The notes beneath the pieces are model-generated. The model was not told where the DNA came from and did not search any database. It saw nothing but the letters and a program-made list of their open reading frames with translations. A program made the translations under genes and the position numbers. From Ligustrum vulgare (lineage: Eukaryota > Streptophyta > Magnoliopsida > Lamiales > Oleaceae), in assembly GCA_963555705.1 (NCBI GenBank), contig OY743184.1:28598639-28662638 (forward strand): a stretch of 64,000 nt of DNA, in the 5' to 3' direction. Positions 46,321 to 57,178 of this stretch are shown in pieces (the stretch's first letter is position 1; each line of letters begins with the position of its first letter).

Positions 46321-47699
46321 AAGTCACCAACTAGGTCTTATTCTTCAGTACAAATTTCATCTTCCTCCTACCCGCGCGCGCCATTCTTCCTCCTGCCCAA
46401 ACTCCGTCGCCACCTTCGCCACCCTCCGCGAGCCAACCCACCCCGCTCCACTATTATTTTCTTGTCACGCCCGTCAGCTTCAGCTAGTCGTAGCCCTACG
46501 AGTTCTCTCTTTCCGATTAAGTGGAACTCCTCTCTTTACCCACCTCTCTTCCCCTCCGCCCGCCCCCGTCTCCGTTTGCCACCAAGCCACCGCCGCCCAG
46601 CTGCCACCACCCTCACCGACGCCGCACAACCGCCCCCGCCCCCACCCCCTCGTTGCGTCCACCGACTGCGATAAGTAGTTTTCGTTTTTTTTTTCTTGTT
46701 TTTTCGTTTTTTTTTTTTTTGTTTTTTTTGTTTTTTTTTTTGTTGTGGTGTATTTATTAAAAACATATTTTAAATGTGGTGTATTAATTAAAATGTAGTG
46801 GCAATAAAATTGCCGTTTATGTAATGCATGTTCTATATACTATTTTCTTTTATGATTTTTCATCAAATGTGTTTCTTTAAAGGATGTCTCTTTGGGTGAT
46901 GATATTTATAAAATTTGTAATTTTTTTCTAAAATTTAAAATTAAATCAGTATAAAATAATTTTATTAATATAATAAAATCAGTAGTTTTTTATGATTTTT
47001 CATCAAATGTGTATATACAAGCTTCAATACATACAACCCACACATTTTCATATTTTAAGTTTAAACTAGTTTCTTCATTTCTTTAGGTTATAATTGAATT
47101 TATTATTTATGATTTAATATGTTGATTGATTTAAATGAATTTATTACTCTAGTTTGAATGTTAATGTAGATTATTGATTTTGAGTAAGTAGATGTATAAA
47201 TTCAATTTTTCAATTATTAGAGTTTTATTGAAATTGTAGAATGCTAAAAAAATTTATTTGATTTTCGAAGTTACGGATAAGTAATGATTGTGAGGTATTT
47301 ACAAATGAATTATTTGAAATATTTTGTACTTGTTGGATGTTTTGGTGAGTTGAGATGATTATGTTGTAATGATTTGGAGATATGAGCATATATAGTGAAT
47401 AATTAAGAGGCTAAAAATGTTTGAGTTTTTAACATGTTGAGGTTGAATATTTTAGAATAGATGATAATGTTGAAGTTTGATTGGGAGTTTTTTTTGAGTT
47501 TTGAATATGTTGAGGTTGACTATTTTAGTTTTATTATGGTATTTTGATTCCCCTTACAGGTTGGCTAAGTCCAATTTATAGGGGAGATTCTGTCAAAATT
47601 TATGTAGGAATTTATAAATAAAATATGAAAATAATAAATTATGGCGATTTCATTTGTTTTAACACGTGGTGAATATCTTTATATATAGGTTTATTAGAT
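46321..47699 (+). other. CACTA leader: GC/pyrimidine-rich 5' region and intron-like DNA
   Basis: A GC-rich block (46370-46675) is followed by T/G-rich DNA that looks intronic (splice-acceptor-like TTACAG at 47555-47560 and ATATATAG before 47690). The open frames at 46462-46766 on both strands are compositional and not credible genes. No promoter element was assigned. Confidence 0.5.
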
Positions 47700-50600
47700 A
47701 TGGATCGGGGTTGGATGTATGGGAGACGTAATACAAATGAATATGTGAAAGGAGTTGAAGAATTTATGAAACGTGCTGAGGAAAACAAAATAAAAGAAGG
47801 TGAAGAAATGCTTTTATGTCCTTGTTTTGATTGTAAGAATCTGAGAAAATTTCGTAGCTCTGAGCAAGTGAAGAGTCATTTGATTCGTCGTGGGTTTAAG
47901 GAAGGTTATACACGGTGGATATGGCACGGTGAGAGTATACTTCCTAGGACGAGCACCGGTGATGATAAGGTTGATCAGGAGGAGAATAATGTGGATAATG
48001 ATGAGAATGATATGGATAATGATTGGATAGATAAAATGCTGCGTGACATACAAGAGGATTTCATCGAAAAGCCTCATATTTTCGATAGCTTGTTTAATGA
48101 TTCTGAAAAATCTTTATTTTCTGGTTGTAAGAAATTCACAAAATTGTTTGCTGTGTTCAAGTTGTATAACTTGAAAGCGAAGAATAGGTGGACTGATAGG
48201 AGTTTCACGGCTTTATTGGAACTTTTACGAGAGATGCTTCCGGAGGATAACGAGCTTCCTTGTTCAATTTACGAGGCAAAGAAAATGTTGTGCCCGATGG
48301 GTATGGAGATCGAGAGGATACATGCATGTCCAAATGATTGTGTATTGTATCGGAATGAGTATAAGGACTTGCACCTGTGTCCAAAATGTGGGGCATCGAG
48401 GTATAAGCGAAAGGAAGGAAATGATAATTGGGAGGATAAGAAAGAATCTCCAGCAAAGGTGTTATGGTATCTACCCGTAATACCAAGATTTAAACGCTTG
48501 TTTGCCAATGCAAAGGATGCAAAGAACATGCGGTGGCATGCCGAAGGGAGGAAAGAAGATGGAAAGCTAAGACACCCGGGGGATTCTCCTCAATGGAGGA
48601 CCATTAATAGGATATTTCCTGAATTTGGTGGGGAAGATAGGAATCTTAGGCTTGGACTATGTACAGACGGGATGAACCCCGCACGGTAGCATGAGTAGTC
48701 GACATAGTACTTGGCCGGTTCTTTTGGTGAATTACAATCTTCCTCCTTGGTTATGTATGAAGCGCAAGTACATCATGTTGTCGTTGCTAATTTCAGGGCC
48801 TAAACAACCGGGAAATGACATAGATGTTTACCTAGCGCCCCTAATTGAAGATTTAAGACTGTTGTGGAATGAAGGTATGTTGGCATTTGATGCACATAGC
48901 AAAATTAATTTCACATTACGTGCTATGATATTTTGCACCATAAATGATTTTCCAGCTTATGGTAACTTGTCGGGTTATACTAACAAAGGAGCTAAAGCAT
49001 GTCCTATTTGTGAAGAAGATATAGTTGATTTTTGGTTGAAAAACTATAAGAAAAATGTGTATATGAGTCATCGCATATTTCTCCCTGTTCATCACCCTTA
49101 TCGAAAGAAGAAAAAGCCCTTCAATGGAAAAGTCGAGACTCGAGTTTCCCGCTTACCGTTAACAGGAAAAGAGGTTTATGAACGAGTTAAAAATATTGAT
49201 GTCGTGTTTGGAAAACCTTTTAAACCTCCTCAGAAGAGTCTTTGGAAGAAGAGATCCATATTTTGGGATCTACCCTACTGGGAACACTTACAGGTAAGGC
49301 ATTCTCTTGATGTAATGCATGTGGAGAAAAATGTATGTGATAGTGTCATCGGGACATTATTGAACATTCAAGGAAAAATAAAAGATGGTATCAAAGTTAG
49401 AAAAGACATGGTAGAAATGGGAATACGAGATAAGTTAGCACCCCAAGAGTTGGAAAAGCGTACCTATTTACCTCCAGCTTGTTACACTTTGTCTAGAAAG
49501 GAGAAAACAAGTTTTTGTGAGTGCCTAAATTTTGTTAAGGTTCCATCTGGATACTCATCGAACATAAAAAGTCTTGTGTCGATGAAGGACTTGAAATTGG
49601 TTGGTATGAAGTCTCATGACTGTCATGTCTTAATGCAACACTTGTTACCAGTTGCAATTCGTGGCATACTCCCAAAACATGTTAGAAATGTCATTATAAA
49701 ACTTTGCTTTTTTTTCAATGCAATTTGTAGTAAAGTTGTTGATCCAGAGTCGTTGGATGATTTGCAGGCTGATATTGTTATCACTCTATGTCAATTTGAA
49801 ATGTATTTTCCTCCATCATTTTTTGACATTATGGTGCACTTACTTGTTCACTTGGTGAGAGAAATTAAGATTTTTGGTCCAGTTTTCTTGAGGTATATGT
49901 ATCCATTTGAGAGATACATGGGTATATTAAAAGGATATGTGAGAAATAGATTTCGACCAGAAGGCAGTATTATTGAAGGTTATGCTGCTGAGGAGGTTAT
50001 TGAATTTTGTACTGATTACTTGGATGATATTGATGCTATCGGTATTCCTAAATCTTTTCACGAGGGAAGACTGAAAGGTAAAGGTACTATTGGATGCCAA
50101 ACAATTGTGCCCAGTGTTGAATTGCGAGACAAAGCACACCTCCTTGTCTTGCAACACGTTACTGAGGTTCATCCATATTTGGACGAGCACATGTCCATTT
50201 TAAGGCGGCAGAATCCTTCAAAAGTTGAAAGGTGGGTTACTAATCAACATAATCGCTCATTTGCCAAATGGTTCAAAGATAGAGTGATGCAAGAATTATC
50301 ACAAATGCCGAATAAAATTTTTGAAACTATAAAGTGGTTAGCGTACGGCCCTGGCATGCTTGTGAGGTCTTATGAAGCATATGACATTAATGGGTATACA
50401 TTTTATACAAAACGTCAAGATGATAAGAGTACGATGCAAAATAGTGGAGTAACTCAAGTAGCAATGTCAAAAGATTTTTCCAGTGCCAAAGATACTAGCC
50501 CAATAGAAGCCGTAATGTCTTATTATGGTGTCATTGAAGATATTTGGGAACTTGATTACAGGGAGTTCAAATTTCCTCTCTTTCGATGTAAATGGGTTGA

Positions 50601-51784
50601 TAATCGACGGGGTGTTCGGGTGGATGAATTAGGCTTCACTTTGGTGGATTTTGGTCGGTTGGGTTATCTTGATGAGCCATTCATACTAGCATCACAAGCA
50701 AAACAGATATTTTACGTTCTTGATCCTGCCAATACTAAGTGGTCAGTTGTCCTTCAGGGCAAGAGACATATTGTGACGCGATCCCGGTCGGGGAATCTCG
50801 TCGAACACGCGGAATAACGACAATTAAAACCTAGGAAAGATCTAAATCAGATCGACACAAGACAAACAACGATAAATAAGGATAGAACGATGGTAAAGCC
50901 TTGACCCGACAATCACGACGCAATTTATGGCGATGCGGATTGAAGAACCAAGATTGGTGAATGCCACAAGGACTTGTCAATTTCCTTGATAAGTATCGAA
51001 TTTGGAAACGCCACAAATATTCTTGCGAATATTTGATAAGTTTGCTGGAAGAACGCCACAAAGATCGGATCTTTGATAAGTTCAAAAACAAGGGAATAAC
51101 TCAACCTCTCAATTTTGGAGAATCCTCTCACAAATTTTATTAATCAACTCAAACTTGTCTGATGTTTACAATGATGAAAAAGCGTATAAATAAGCAAGAA
51201 AACCTAGCATCTAATTTACTCAAAATAGAATTCTAATTATGCTAAAATTCTAAAATGGGAAAATAACCTAAAATAATAAAAGAAAATAAATTAATTGAAA
51301 AAATCGGAAAATCTGGAAAATCTTGGGTTACGGCCGTGAATATCTAGTTTACGGCCGTAACTAATATTCTGTCTCAAATTTCAGTTTGGTGTTATGACCG
51401 TGATCAATAGGTTACGGCCGTGATCAATTTCAATTCCATTTTTACGGCCGTGAATCACTTTCTGCACAATTTCTTGATTATTTGCCTCGGCTTGATCCTT
51501 TCGCCTTCTCGGCTCGACTCCAACATGGAACTTGCTCCTTTTTGCACGTAGATCATTGTCATATTTCCGATGGCTCGACTTCGCCCCTCGATGCCTGGTC
51601 AGGATCACATCATATTGTTGGCATTGGTGATGTGGTGGATGAAGAAGAGTACGATCATTTTGACGAAACTCCTCCATTTTCAGTTGGTATACAACCAGAT
51701 GAGATTATAGGGGAAGATAATCTTGACACAAATTACATGCGTGAGGATCATGAAGAAGGATTGTGGGTTGACCGTCGCTCGTGA
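47700..51784 (+). pseudogene. TNP2-type CACTA transposase, frameshifted and split by a solo LTR
   Basis: First part (47700-48689): a transposase-associated domain at the N-terminus (MDRGWMYGRR, then a CPCFDCKN zinc-like block and HLIRRGFKEGYTRW), followed by the start of Transposase_21 ending LCTDGMNP. An extra base near 48684-48690 shifts the frame. Second part (48691-50773): STWPVLLVNYNLPPWLCMKR, INDFPAYGNLSGYTNKGAKACP, HSLDVMHVEKNVCDSVIG, then DUF4218 (SHDCHVLMQHLLPVAIRG; YPFERYMG) and DUF4216 (FPLFRCKWVD). After the solo LTR it resumes IVGIGDVVDEEEYDHFDE and ends WVDRRS at 51784. Joined it would be about 1,090 residues, normal for TNP2. Confidence 0.92.
50774..51612 (-). mobile_element. 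Solo gypsy LTR inside the transposase exon
   Basis: 839 bp, TGACGCG...CACATCA on the plus strand, flanked by the perfect 5-bp duplication TATTG (50769-50773 and 51613-51617). The right half matches the LTR of G1/G2 (the ACGGCCGT palindromes, CAACATGGAACTTGCT, GGATCACATCA end); the left half differs, so it is a related subfamily. Orientation is inferred from that match. A solo LTR forms when the two LTRs of an element recombine. Confidence 0.92.
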
Positions 51785-51957
51785 TTAATTAATTGTGTAA
51801 GATTGTTTACTTTCATACTTAGTACTTTTTAATTTTATTCATATGTGCTCTACTCATTGTTAATATTCTTTATATATGCTTTATTTATTCTTACTAAATT
51901 GTTTATATATTTTTGTTTATTTATATACGCAGATACGTGCACAGTCCCGTGAAAGTC

Positions 51958-53332
51958 ATGACTGATTCTACCAGTTCATCTGATAATCAGAGTATTAGTC
52001 AACCGAGAAAGACTAGAGGACCAACAATGTGCAGAAAGATGAGGAGGAAGGGGGATGAAGTAAAGGTTATTGAGTTTGATGATCACAATAGGCCGATCGG
52101 ACCCCATAAGAAGAAGTTCAGGTCTTATATAGGGTCTGTGGTCCGTATTCATGTGGATATAAATATTAGTGATTGGCATAATGTCCCTGAAGGCCTTAAA
52201 GATATGATTTGGGAAGACATAAAGGTATTAGATCACTTCAAACATATTAAAATTAATCAATCTTGTATATATATTTTTTTTAGCGTGGTATAACATCCCA
52301 TATTATTGTTGTATTTCAGAAGGAGTTCAGCATACCCGATGACGAAAGGAAACAAATTATTTTAAAAGTGGCGGGGATGCGATGGAAAGATTTTAAGACT
52401 AGGTTGGTGCATAATTTCATTAAAAATACGCACCCAAAATATGCATCACCTACTCTACTATATGATTACGTGATCGAAGAGAAATGGGAGCAGTTCAAGA
52501 AAGAGCGTGAAACTGAGACTTTCAAGGTATATTTAATTGTAGTGTGATGATTCTTATTAATTTCTTATCATTGAGTTGAAAACTAATGAATGTGATGCTT
52601 TATTTTTTCAAGGAAAAAAGCAAAAAGGCCAGGGAAAGCCAGTCGCACAACGAGCATCCACATTTTCTAGGCTCCGCTGGTTATGCCGGGATGAGGCCAC
52701 AGTGGCTTTTATCAGACCCACTGTCTTCGGCCTCTTCGTGTGGGACAATTAGTTCGTCCATATTAAGCGATGATCGTAGCTTAGATTGGGTGCGTGCTAG
52801 ATCAAAGAAGAAAGAAGATGGATCTTATTACATCCCCAATGAAAAAACAAGGGAGGTTTACGCAAAAATTGTAAGTATAGCCTCCCAATTTTGTTCGTAA
52901 TATGAATTAAATTTCACTTCAGTACCTATATTTAGTTTTCATTTCTTTTTGAAAACAGATTGAAAAATTTGAGGAAGCAACTCAAGGGACCTTTGTCCCT
53001 AAGAGACACCACGACGTCTTATCTGAAGCCCTTGGAAAATAGGATCATCCTGGTCGGGTTAGGGGATATGGTGTCTATGTCACGGTGAGGGATGTATATG
53101 GAAAACCTGATGCGGCCAGCAGACGATCGAGTGGACTTGTGTCTGTAGATGATATTAAGGATATTATCATGAAGGAGGTGGAGGTTGGTATTACCGAGCG
53201 GGTCAGAAAAGAGTATGCAGCAGAGGTACAGAGTAAGATCGACAGTATGCAGCAGAAATACGAAGCTCTCCTCCAACGCATGGGCTTAAATGTTGATGCT
53301 GAAATGGACATAACTCCACATCCCTGACCACC
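51958..53332 (+). pseudogene. CACTA second gene, 5' part: Transposase_24 (TNPA-like)
   Basis: Exons, approximate: 51958-52225 (MTDSTSSSD; TRGPTMCRKM; a GSVVRIHVDI block), 52320-52525 (KEFSIPDDERKQIILKVAGM, WKDFKTRLVHNF), 52612-52871 (GSAGYAGMRPQW, SLDWVRARSKK) and 52959-53327 (FEEATQGTFVPKRHHDVLSE, then a coiled-coil-prone tail). This order is that of the plant En/Spm Transposase_24 family, a DNA-binding partner of TNP2. An in-frame TAG (53041) and TGA (53328) interrupt it. Splice sites with GT/AG fit at each junction. Downstream exons reach the Ulp1 part. Confidence 0.82.
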
Positions 53333-54143
53333 AACTCGCAGTAGTTGCTACTCAGTTAATCCAGATCCATTTGACGAGCTTGAGGTATTTAATGTTAAAT
53401 TATTTTTGAATATTATCGATTATATTCCAATTATTAGGGGTAACATTTACTTTCAATCATGTTGAACAATAGAAGCCGATCCATTGTCGTTTCGCCGTAA
53501 GTTGTAATGGTGAGAATCAAATAGTGGCTAGGGGAATGGTTTTTCCATCCGGACCAGAGATTGTTGTGCACCATCAACAACTATTGGTTGATCATGTTAA
53601 AGTGTCAGTTGATGATGTTGTACAAGGTGCCGAAGAGTCCCTTCTTCCAGTGCCATCTCCATACTACAATAGGGTGGGGGGAAGCTATTGGAAGTTTCTG
53701 TCAATGACCTAAAAATTTGGTGATTTTAGGAGAGGTAATAATAATTTTTATTTACATGATGTTTCTTTCGAATTTTACTCACATTTAAAATTATATTAGA
53801 CGTGTTATGATGATAAAAATTCTGTAATTGTAGGAAGAGTTGACAAAAAAAATAAAAAAAATTGGAAAATGTAAAAATACCTAGAGTTTTGATCTATCAT
53901 CTACCCGACGACTCCCGCTCGTTGATGATGCAACGTTACAACGTCTGGGTGATAGTTGCAAGCGGCTACACACTCTGATCCTTACATTACCTTTTGGTAC
54001 AGACTACATCCAATTGCCTTTAGATGCATCTGTGCTTCATCACAAGGACGATGAAAGTCTTTATGTTACAATCGACGACTTGCTTTCAATGAGATGGCTG
54101 AATATATCTATCTTGCAAGTATTCATAATGTAAGACTGTTTAA

Positions 54144-54187
<44 letters not shown>

Positions 54188-55281
54188 ATTTAAATTTTCA
54201 TTTTATTTTATTCATTGATTATTATTTTTAGGTTCCTTCATGGGTTGTGTGAGGAAATCGGTGTTCAGGCAGTTGGATTTATGTGTCCGTCAAAGATTGC
54301 GTCAATCAGAGTAAAAACATAAGAAGATAGTGTTGTGAATTACATGGTTGAAGCAATGACAGCGCTGAGATCTAAGAAATTCATTTTAGCGCCGTACTTC
54401 CAGGAGTAAGATCATTTTTACTTAAAATTTGAACCATTAGACATTTCAATGTGTATTTACACGTTCATAATACGTAGGAATCATTGGATGTTGCTTGTGA
54501 TATGTTGCGAAGCCAACAAGGTGTACTTCATAGATTCAGCTCAATCTTGTAAGCGTACCATAGAAATCAAGCCTTCATTGAATATGTAAGTAATTATTGC
54601 ATTGTTCATGGTTTTTAGTTTAGTGCAAGGTTGATATATAAGTTGGGCTAGTTTCATAGAATAATCGATGAGAATTTGATGTGAAATTGATGTGTATATG
54701 TTGTGATTATGATAGTTGTTAGGATAGTTTTCAATAATAGGTCTCTTTACAGGTTGGATAAGTTCAATTTTTAGGGGAGACTCTGTCAAAATTTTTTTAG
54801 GATTTTTGCGTTTCATTATTATCTCTATAACTTATTCATGATATCCATCGATATTTTAGGGCCCTCTGAGCATTTTGGTCATTAGAAGGCCAGATGACAC
54901 ATTCCAATGTAAATTGGAAAAAAATCTCGGTATGAAAACTAGCTAAGCTTTCCAAGTTTTTACAAATCTTTGAATTATATATATATATTCACTTTCATTA
55001 GATATTAATTTTAAAGGTTCAAATTTCAGTGTCCTCAACAACCTGGAGGAGATGAGTGTGGCTACTATGTTATGAGAAACATGTTGGAGATAGTCACGGC
55101 TCATTCTCAACCTACTTCTCTAGACAAGATATAAGTTATTTATACGATTTCTATTTTATAAACATAATAATTATTAATTCTTTTTAATTGTTTTTAGGCA
55201 TTTCAGGAATTTTACTCAATGGAGGAAATCGACGAGGTTAGAAATTTATGGGCTCAATACTTTGTCAAAAACTGTGTATAA
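53333..55281 (+). pseudogene. CACTA second gene, 3' part: Ulp1-like C48 cysteine protease
   Basis: Continues in frame past the TGA (SSCYSVNPDPFDELE), then an exon at about 53473-53711, then the Ulp1-like region: LLSMRWLNISILQVF (about 54080), FILAPYFQE (54382-54408), NHWMLLVICC with the catalytic His (54479), VYFIDSAQS with the Asp (about 54530), and CPQQPGGDECGYYVM with the nucleophile Cys (55030-55072). It ends FVKNCV at 55281. The triad His-Asp-Cys and the oxyanion-hole Gln are all present. Small indels and stops (TAA near 54320) suggest decay. Fusion with Transposase_24 is inferred from collinearity, as in other plant CACTA elements. Confidence 0.8.
54147..54184. repeat. (AT)19 microsatellite
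   Basis: Uninterrupted AT dinucleotide run in an intron of the CACTA second gene. Confidence 0.95.
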
Positions 55282-55494
55282 TTTTGATTTTTAATGTTAT
55301 GTATGTACAAATTTGTTGACAAATTAATTTAAAATTCTATTTGTTGAGTTATTTAATTTTGTTATGCATTTCTATATATATATATTGATTGATGATTGTT
55401 GATTATTGATGGGATGTACAATGTGAACAAAATATAATATACAGTTGTGTGCGTGCGCGCGTGTATAGGAGGTTTGGTGGGGGGTTAGATCAAT

Positions 55495-55862
55495 AAAAGG
55501 CGTCGGTTGTGTCCTTAAACCGACGCAATAAAATGCACTCATGGGCGTCGGTTTTAGGGGCACAACCGATACCCACAATGCTACTATGCGCGTCGGTTGT
55601 AGGGGCACAACCGACACCCATATTTATATTTTAGGCGTCGGTTGTAGGGGCACAACCGACGCCTAAAATATAAGGGCGTCGGTTGTGCCCCTACAACCGA
55701 CGTCTTTTGGTATGTTTTAGGCGTCGGTTGTGCCCCTACAACCGACGCCTTTTTTTGTTTTATGCGTCGGTTCACAACCGACGCCTAAACTCTGAACATT
55801 GTGCGTCGCTTCCATAGGCGTCGCTGCTACAACCGACGCGAATATCCCTTTACAACCGACGC
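55495..55862. repeat. Right subterminal hairpin array of the CACTA element
   Basis: About seven GGCGTCGGTTGT...ACAACCGACGCC modules, several identical over more than 20 bp including the GGGGCACAACC core. These are presumptive binding sites for the element's DNA-binding protein. Confidence 0.9.
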
Positions 55863-55885
55863 GAATAGCCGTTTCTGTACTAGTG

Positions 55886-56249
55886 TTTTTCCTTTCACTA
55901 AGCCCTTGTATTGGTATAGATTAAAATAAGAGATTTTTAACAAATAGAGGCTAAATCTTAAGCTTTGTTCAATGATACTATAGCATTTGTAAATTGATTT
56001 ATTTATATTTTTGAGGTAATATTTATGGTTAAAAAGTAGAAAGAAAAATTTGTATGATTAAAAAGTAGTTTAAAAATTTATATTTTATAAATTGATTTAT
56101 AAATTTTAATGATTGCATTAAATAACGTAGGCTAAATTGAACCCTTTTTGAGATTTATTATTTCAAAATATTGTAATTTGTAATAGTAAATTTTGGAGAA
56201 CATGTGGTTGAAAATAGATTTTTTCTTTTTTTTTTGAATTTATGTGTAA
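55886..56249. other. AT-rich DNA right of the CACTA element
   Basis: Nothing recognised in this stretch. Confidence 0.5.
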
Positions 56250-56342
56250 GGGTCTGTTCGGCTAACCCAATTAAATGGAATAAAACACATATAAATAAAT
56301 CAAATAATTCAAATTCTTTGACTTCTGCCGCCAAACAGGGTC
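56250..56342. mobile_element. Short Tourist-like MITE
   Basis: 93 bp with inverted ends GGGTCTGTTCGG and CCAAACAGGGTC and TAA duplications at 56247-56249 and 56343-56345. It lies about 840 bp upstream of the GDPD start codon. Confidence 0.75.
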
Positions 56343-56415
56343 TAAATTATTTTATTAGTGGGATGTGTGATTAAAAATAAATTCTGCAAAAAAAAAAAAT
56401 GAAATTTAAAATAAT

Positions 56416-56702
56416 GGCCAGTGTTTAAAAAATCGAAAATCGGTTCGAACTGGAAAAGATAACCGGTCAAGGGTAAGAAGGTCCGACCGGGTCGAAGCAA
56501 TATCAATTAAAAATTATTCCAAAAATCACAAAATTTCTAAAAATATAAGTTATTTTACAAATAAAGCTTAAAACTATTAAAAAAAAAAAGCAAAAAAAAA
56601 AATCGAAAACCTGGTTTTTTGACACGTTATTTTTGGCACGGACCGAACCTTTTTTCGACCGATTTTCGATTTTTTCGATCGATCCGATTCGATTTTTTTA
56701 AA
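56416..56702. repeat. Possible foldback repeat in the GDPD upstream region
   Basis: AAAAAATCGAAAATCGGTTCG near 56424 is inverted at about 56653-56680 (CGACCGATTTTCGATTTTTT), with AT-rich DNA between. No target duplication was found. Confidence 0.4.
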
Positions 56703-57003
56703 GAGTGATAATGGGTACAAAACATGAATGAGCTCAAGTGTTACAGTGGCTTAGGCGGTCTTGTGCTGTCTTTTTTTTTATTTTTTTGGGTAAATATGTG
56801 ATTGAAAATTGAATAGAGAAAATATATGTGATTAAAAAATAATATAAAAATTTATTTTTATTCATAAATTTATTTATAAATTGTAATCATTGTGTAAAAG
56901 AACGGTGGGTAAAGTTTTCTTCGTAACTAATGAAGGACGGGACAGAATATTTGGACGGTAACGGCACCGTCAACACGTTAGATTGGATAGTTAACAGTAT
57001 ATA

Positions 57004-57011
57004 GAATATCC
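57004..57011. promoter_or_regulatory. P1BS-type site (PHR1 binding, GNATATNC)
   Basis: GAATATCC matches the P1BS consensus GNATATNC bound by PHR1-type MYB regulators of phosphate starvation. It lies about 170 bp upstream of the GDPD ATG and 26 bp from a second match. Confidence 0.55.
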
Positions 57012-57037
57012 AAAAGAATATGACGAGTTCGGGCCAG

Positions 57038-57045
57038 GAATATTC
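57038..57045. promoter_or_regulatory. Second P1BS-type site, perfect palindrome
   Basis: GAATATTC matches GNATATNC. The pair, 141-175 bp before the start codon of a phospholipid-remodelling gene, is a credible PHR1 module. Confidence 0.55.
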
Positions 57046-57080
57046 GACTGAGATGATCTTCTTGAACGATCCAATGCTGC

Positions 57081-57088
57081 TTAAATAC
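57081..57088 (+). promoter_or_regulatory. TATA-like box of the GDPD gene
   Basis: TTAAATAC, preceded by CCAAT at 57071-57075. It would place transcription start near 57112 and give a leader of about 65 nt. Weak match, position plausible. Confidence 0.4.
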
Positions 57089-57178
57089 CCCCTTCCAAAT
57101 TCCTTCTTCCTCAAAAACTCAAGAATTCCAATCTTATCCTTTCCTTCTCAGCACTCTGTTTACCGTTGCTCTTTAACA

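Larger units (their letters stand above)
46035..55885 (+). mobile_element. CACTA (En/Spm) transposon, 9.85 kb
   Basis: The right end, read on the minus strand, begins CACTAGTACAGAAACGGC; the left end begins (T)ACTAGTACAAAACAG with one mutated base. Both share GCTATTCGCGTCG inside. The flanks are TTT on both sides (3-bp TSD, weak evidence in T-rich DNA). Subterminal hairpin arrays lie at 46060-46320 and 55495-55862. Two genes run on the plus strand, as is typical: a TNP2-type transposase and a Transposase_24/Ulp1 gene. It is interrupted by a gypsy solo LTR at 50774-51612. Confidence 0.93.

Noticed and set aside
46462..46766. Proline/serine-rich open frames near the CACTA 5' end
   Set aside because: Composition follows a CCG-rich and then T-rich DNA tract on both strands; no homology or start context supports a gene.
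57020..57178. Upstream in-frame ATG of the GDPD gene as a longer N-terminus
   Set aside because: It would start upstream of the TATA-like box and within the P1BS region, and the protein from 57179 already matches the usual start of the family.
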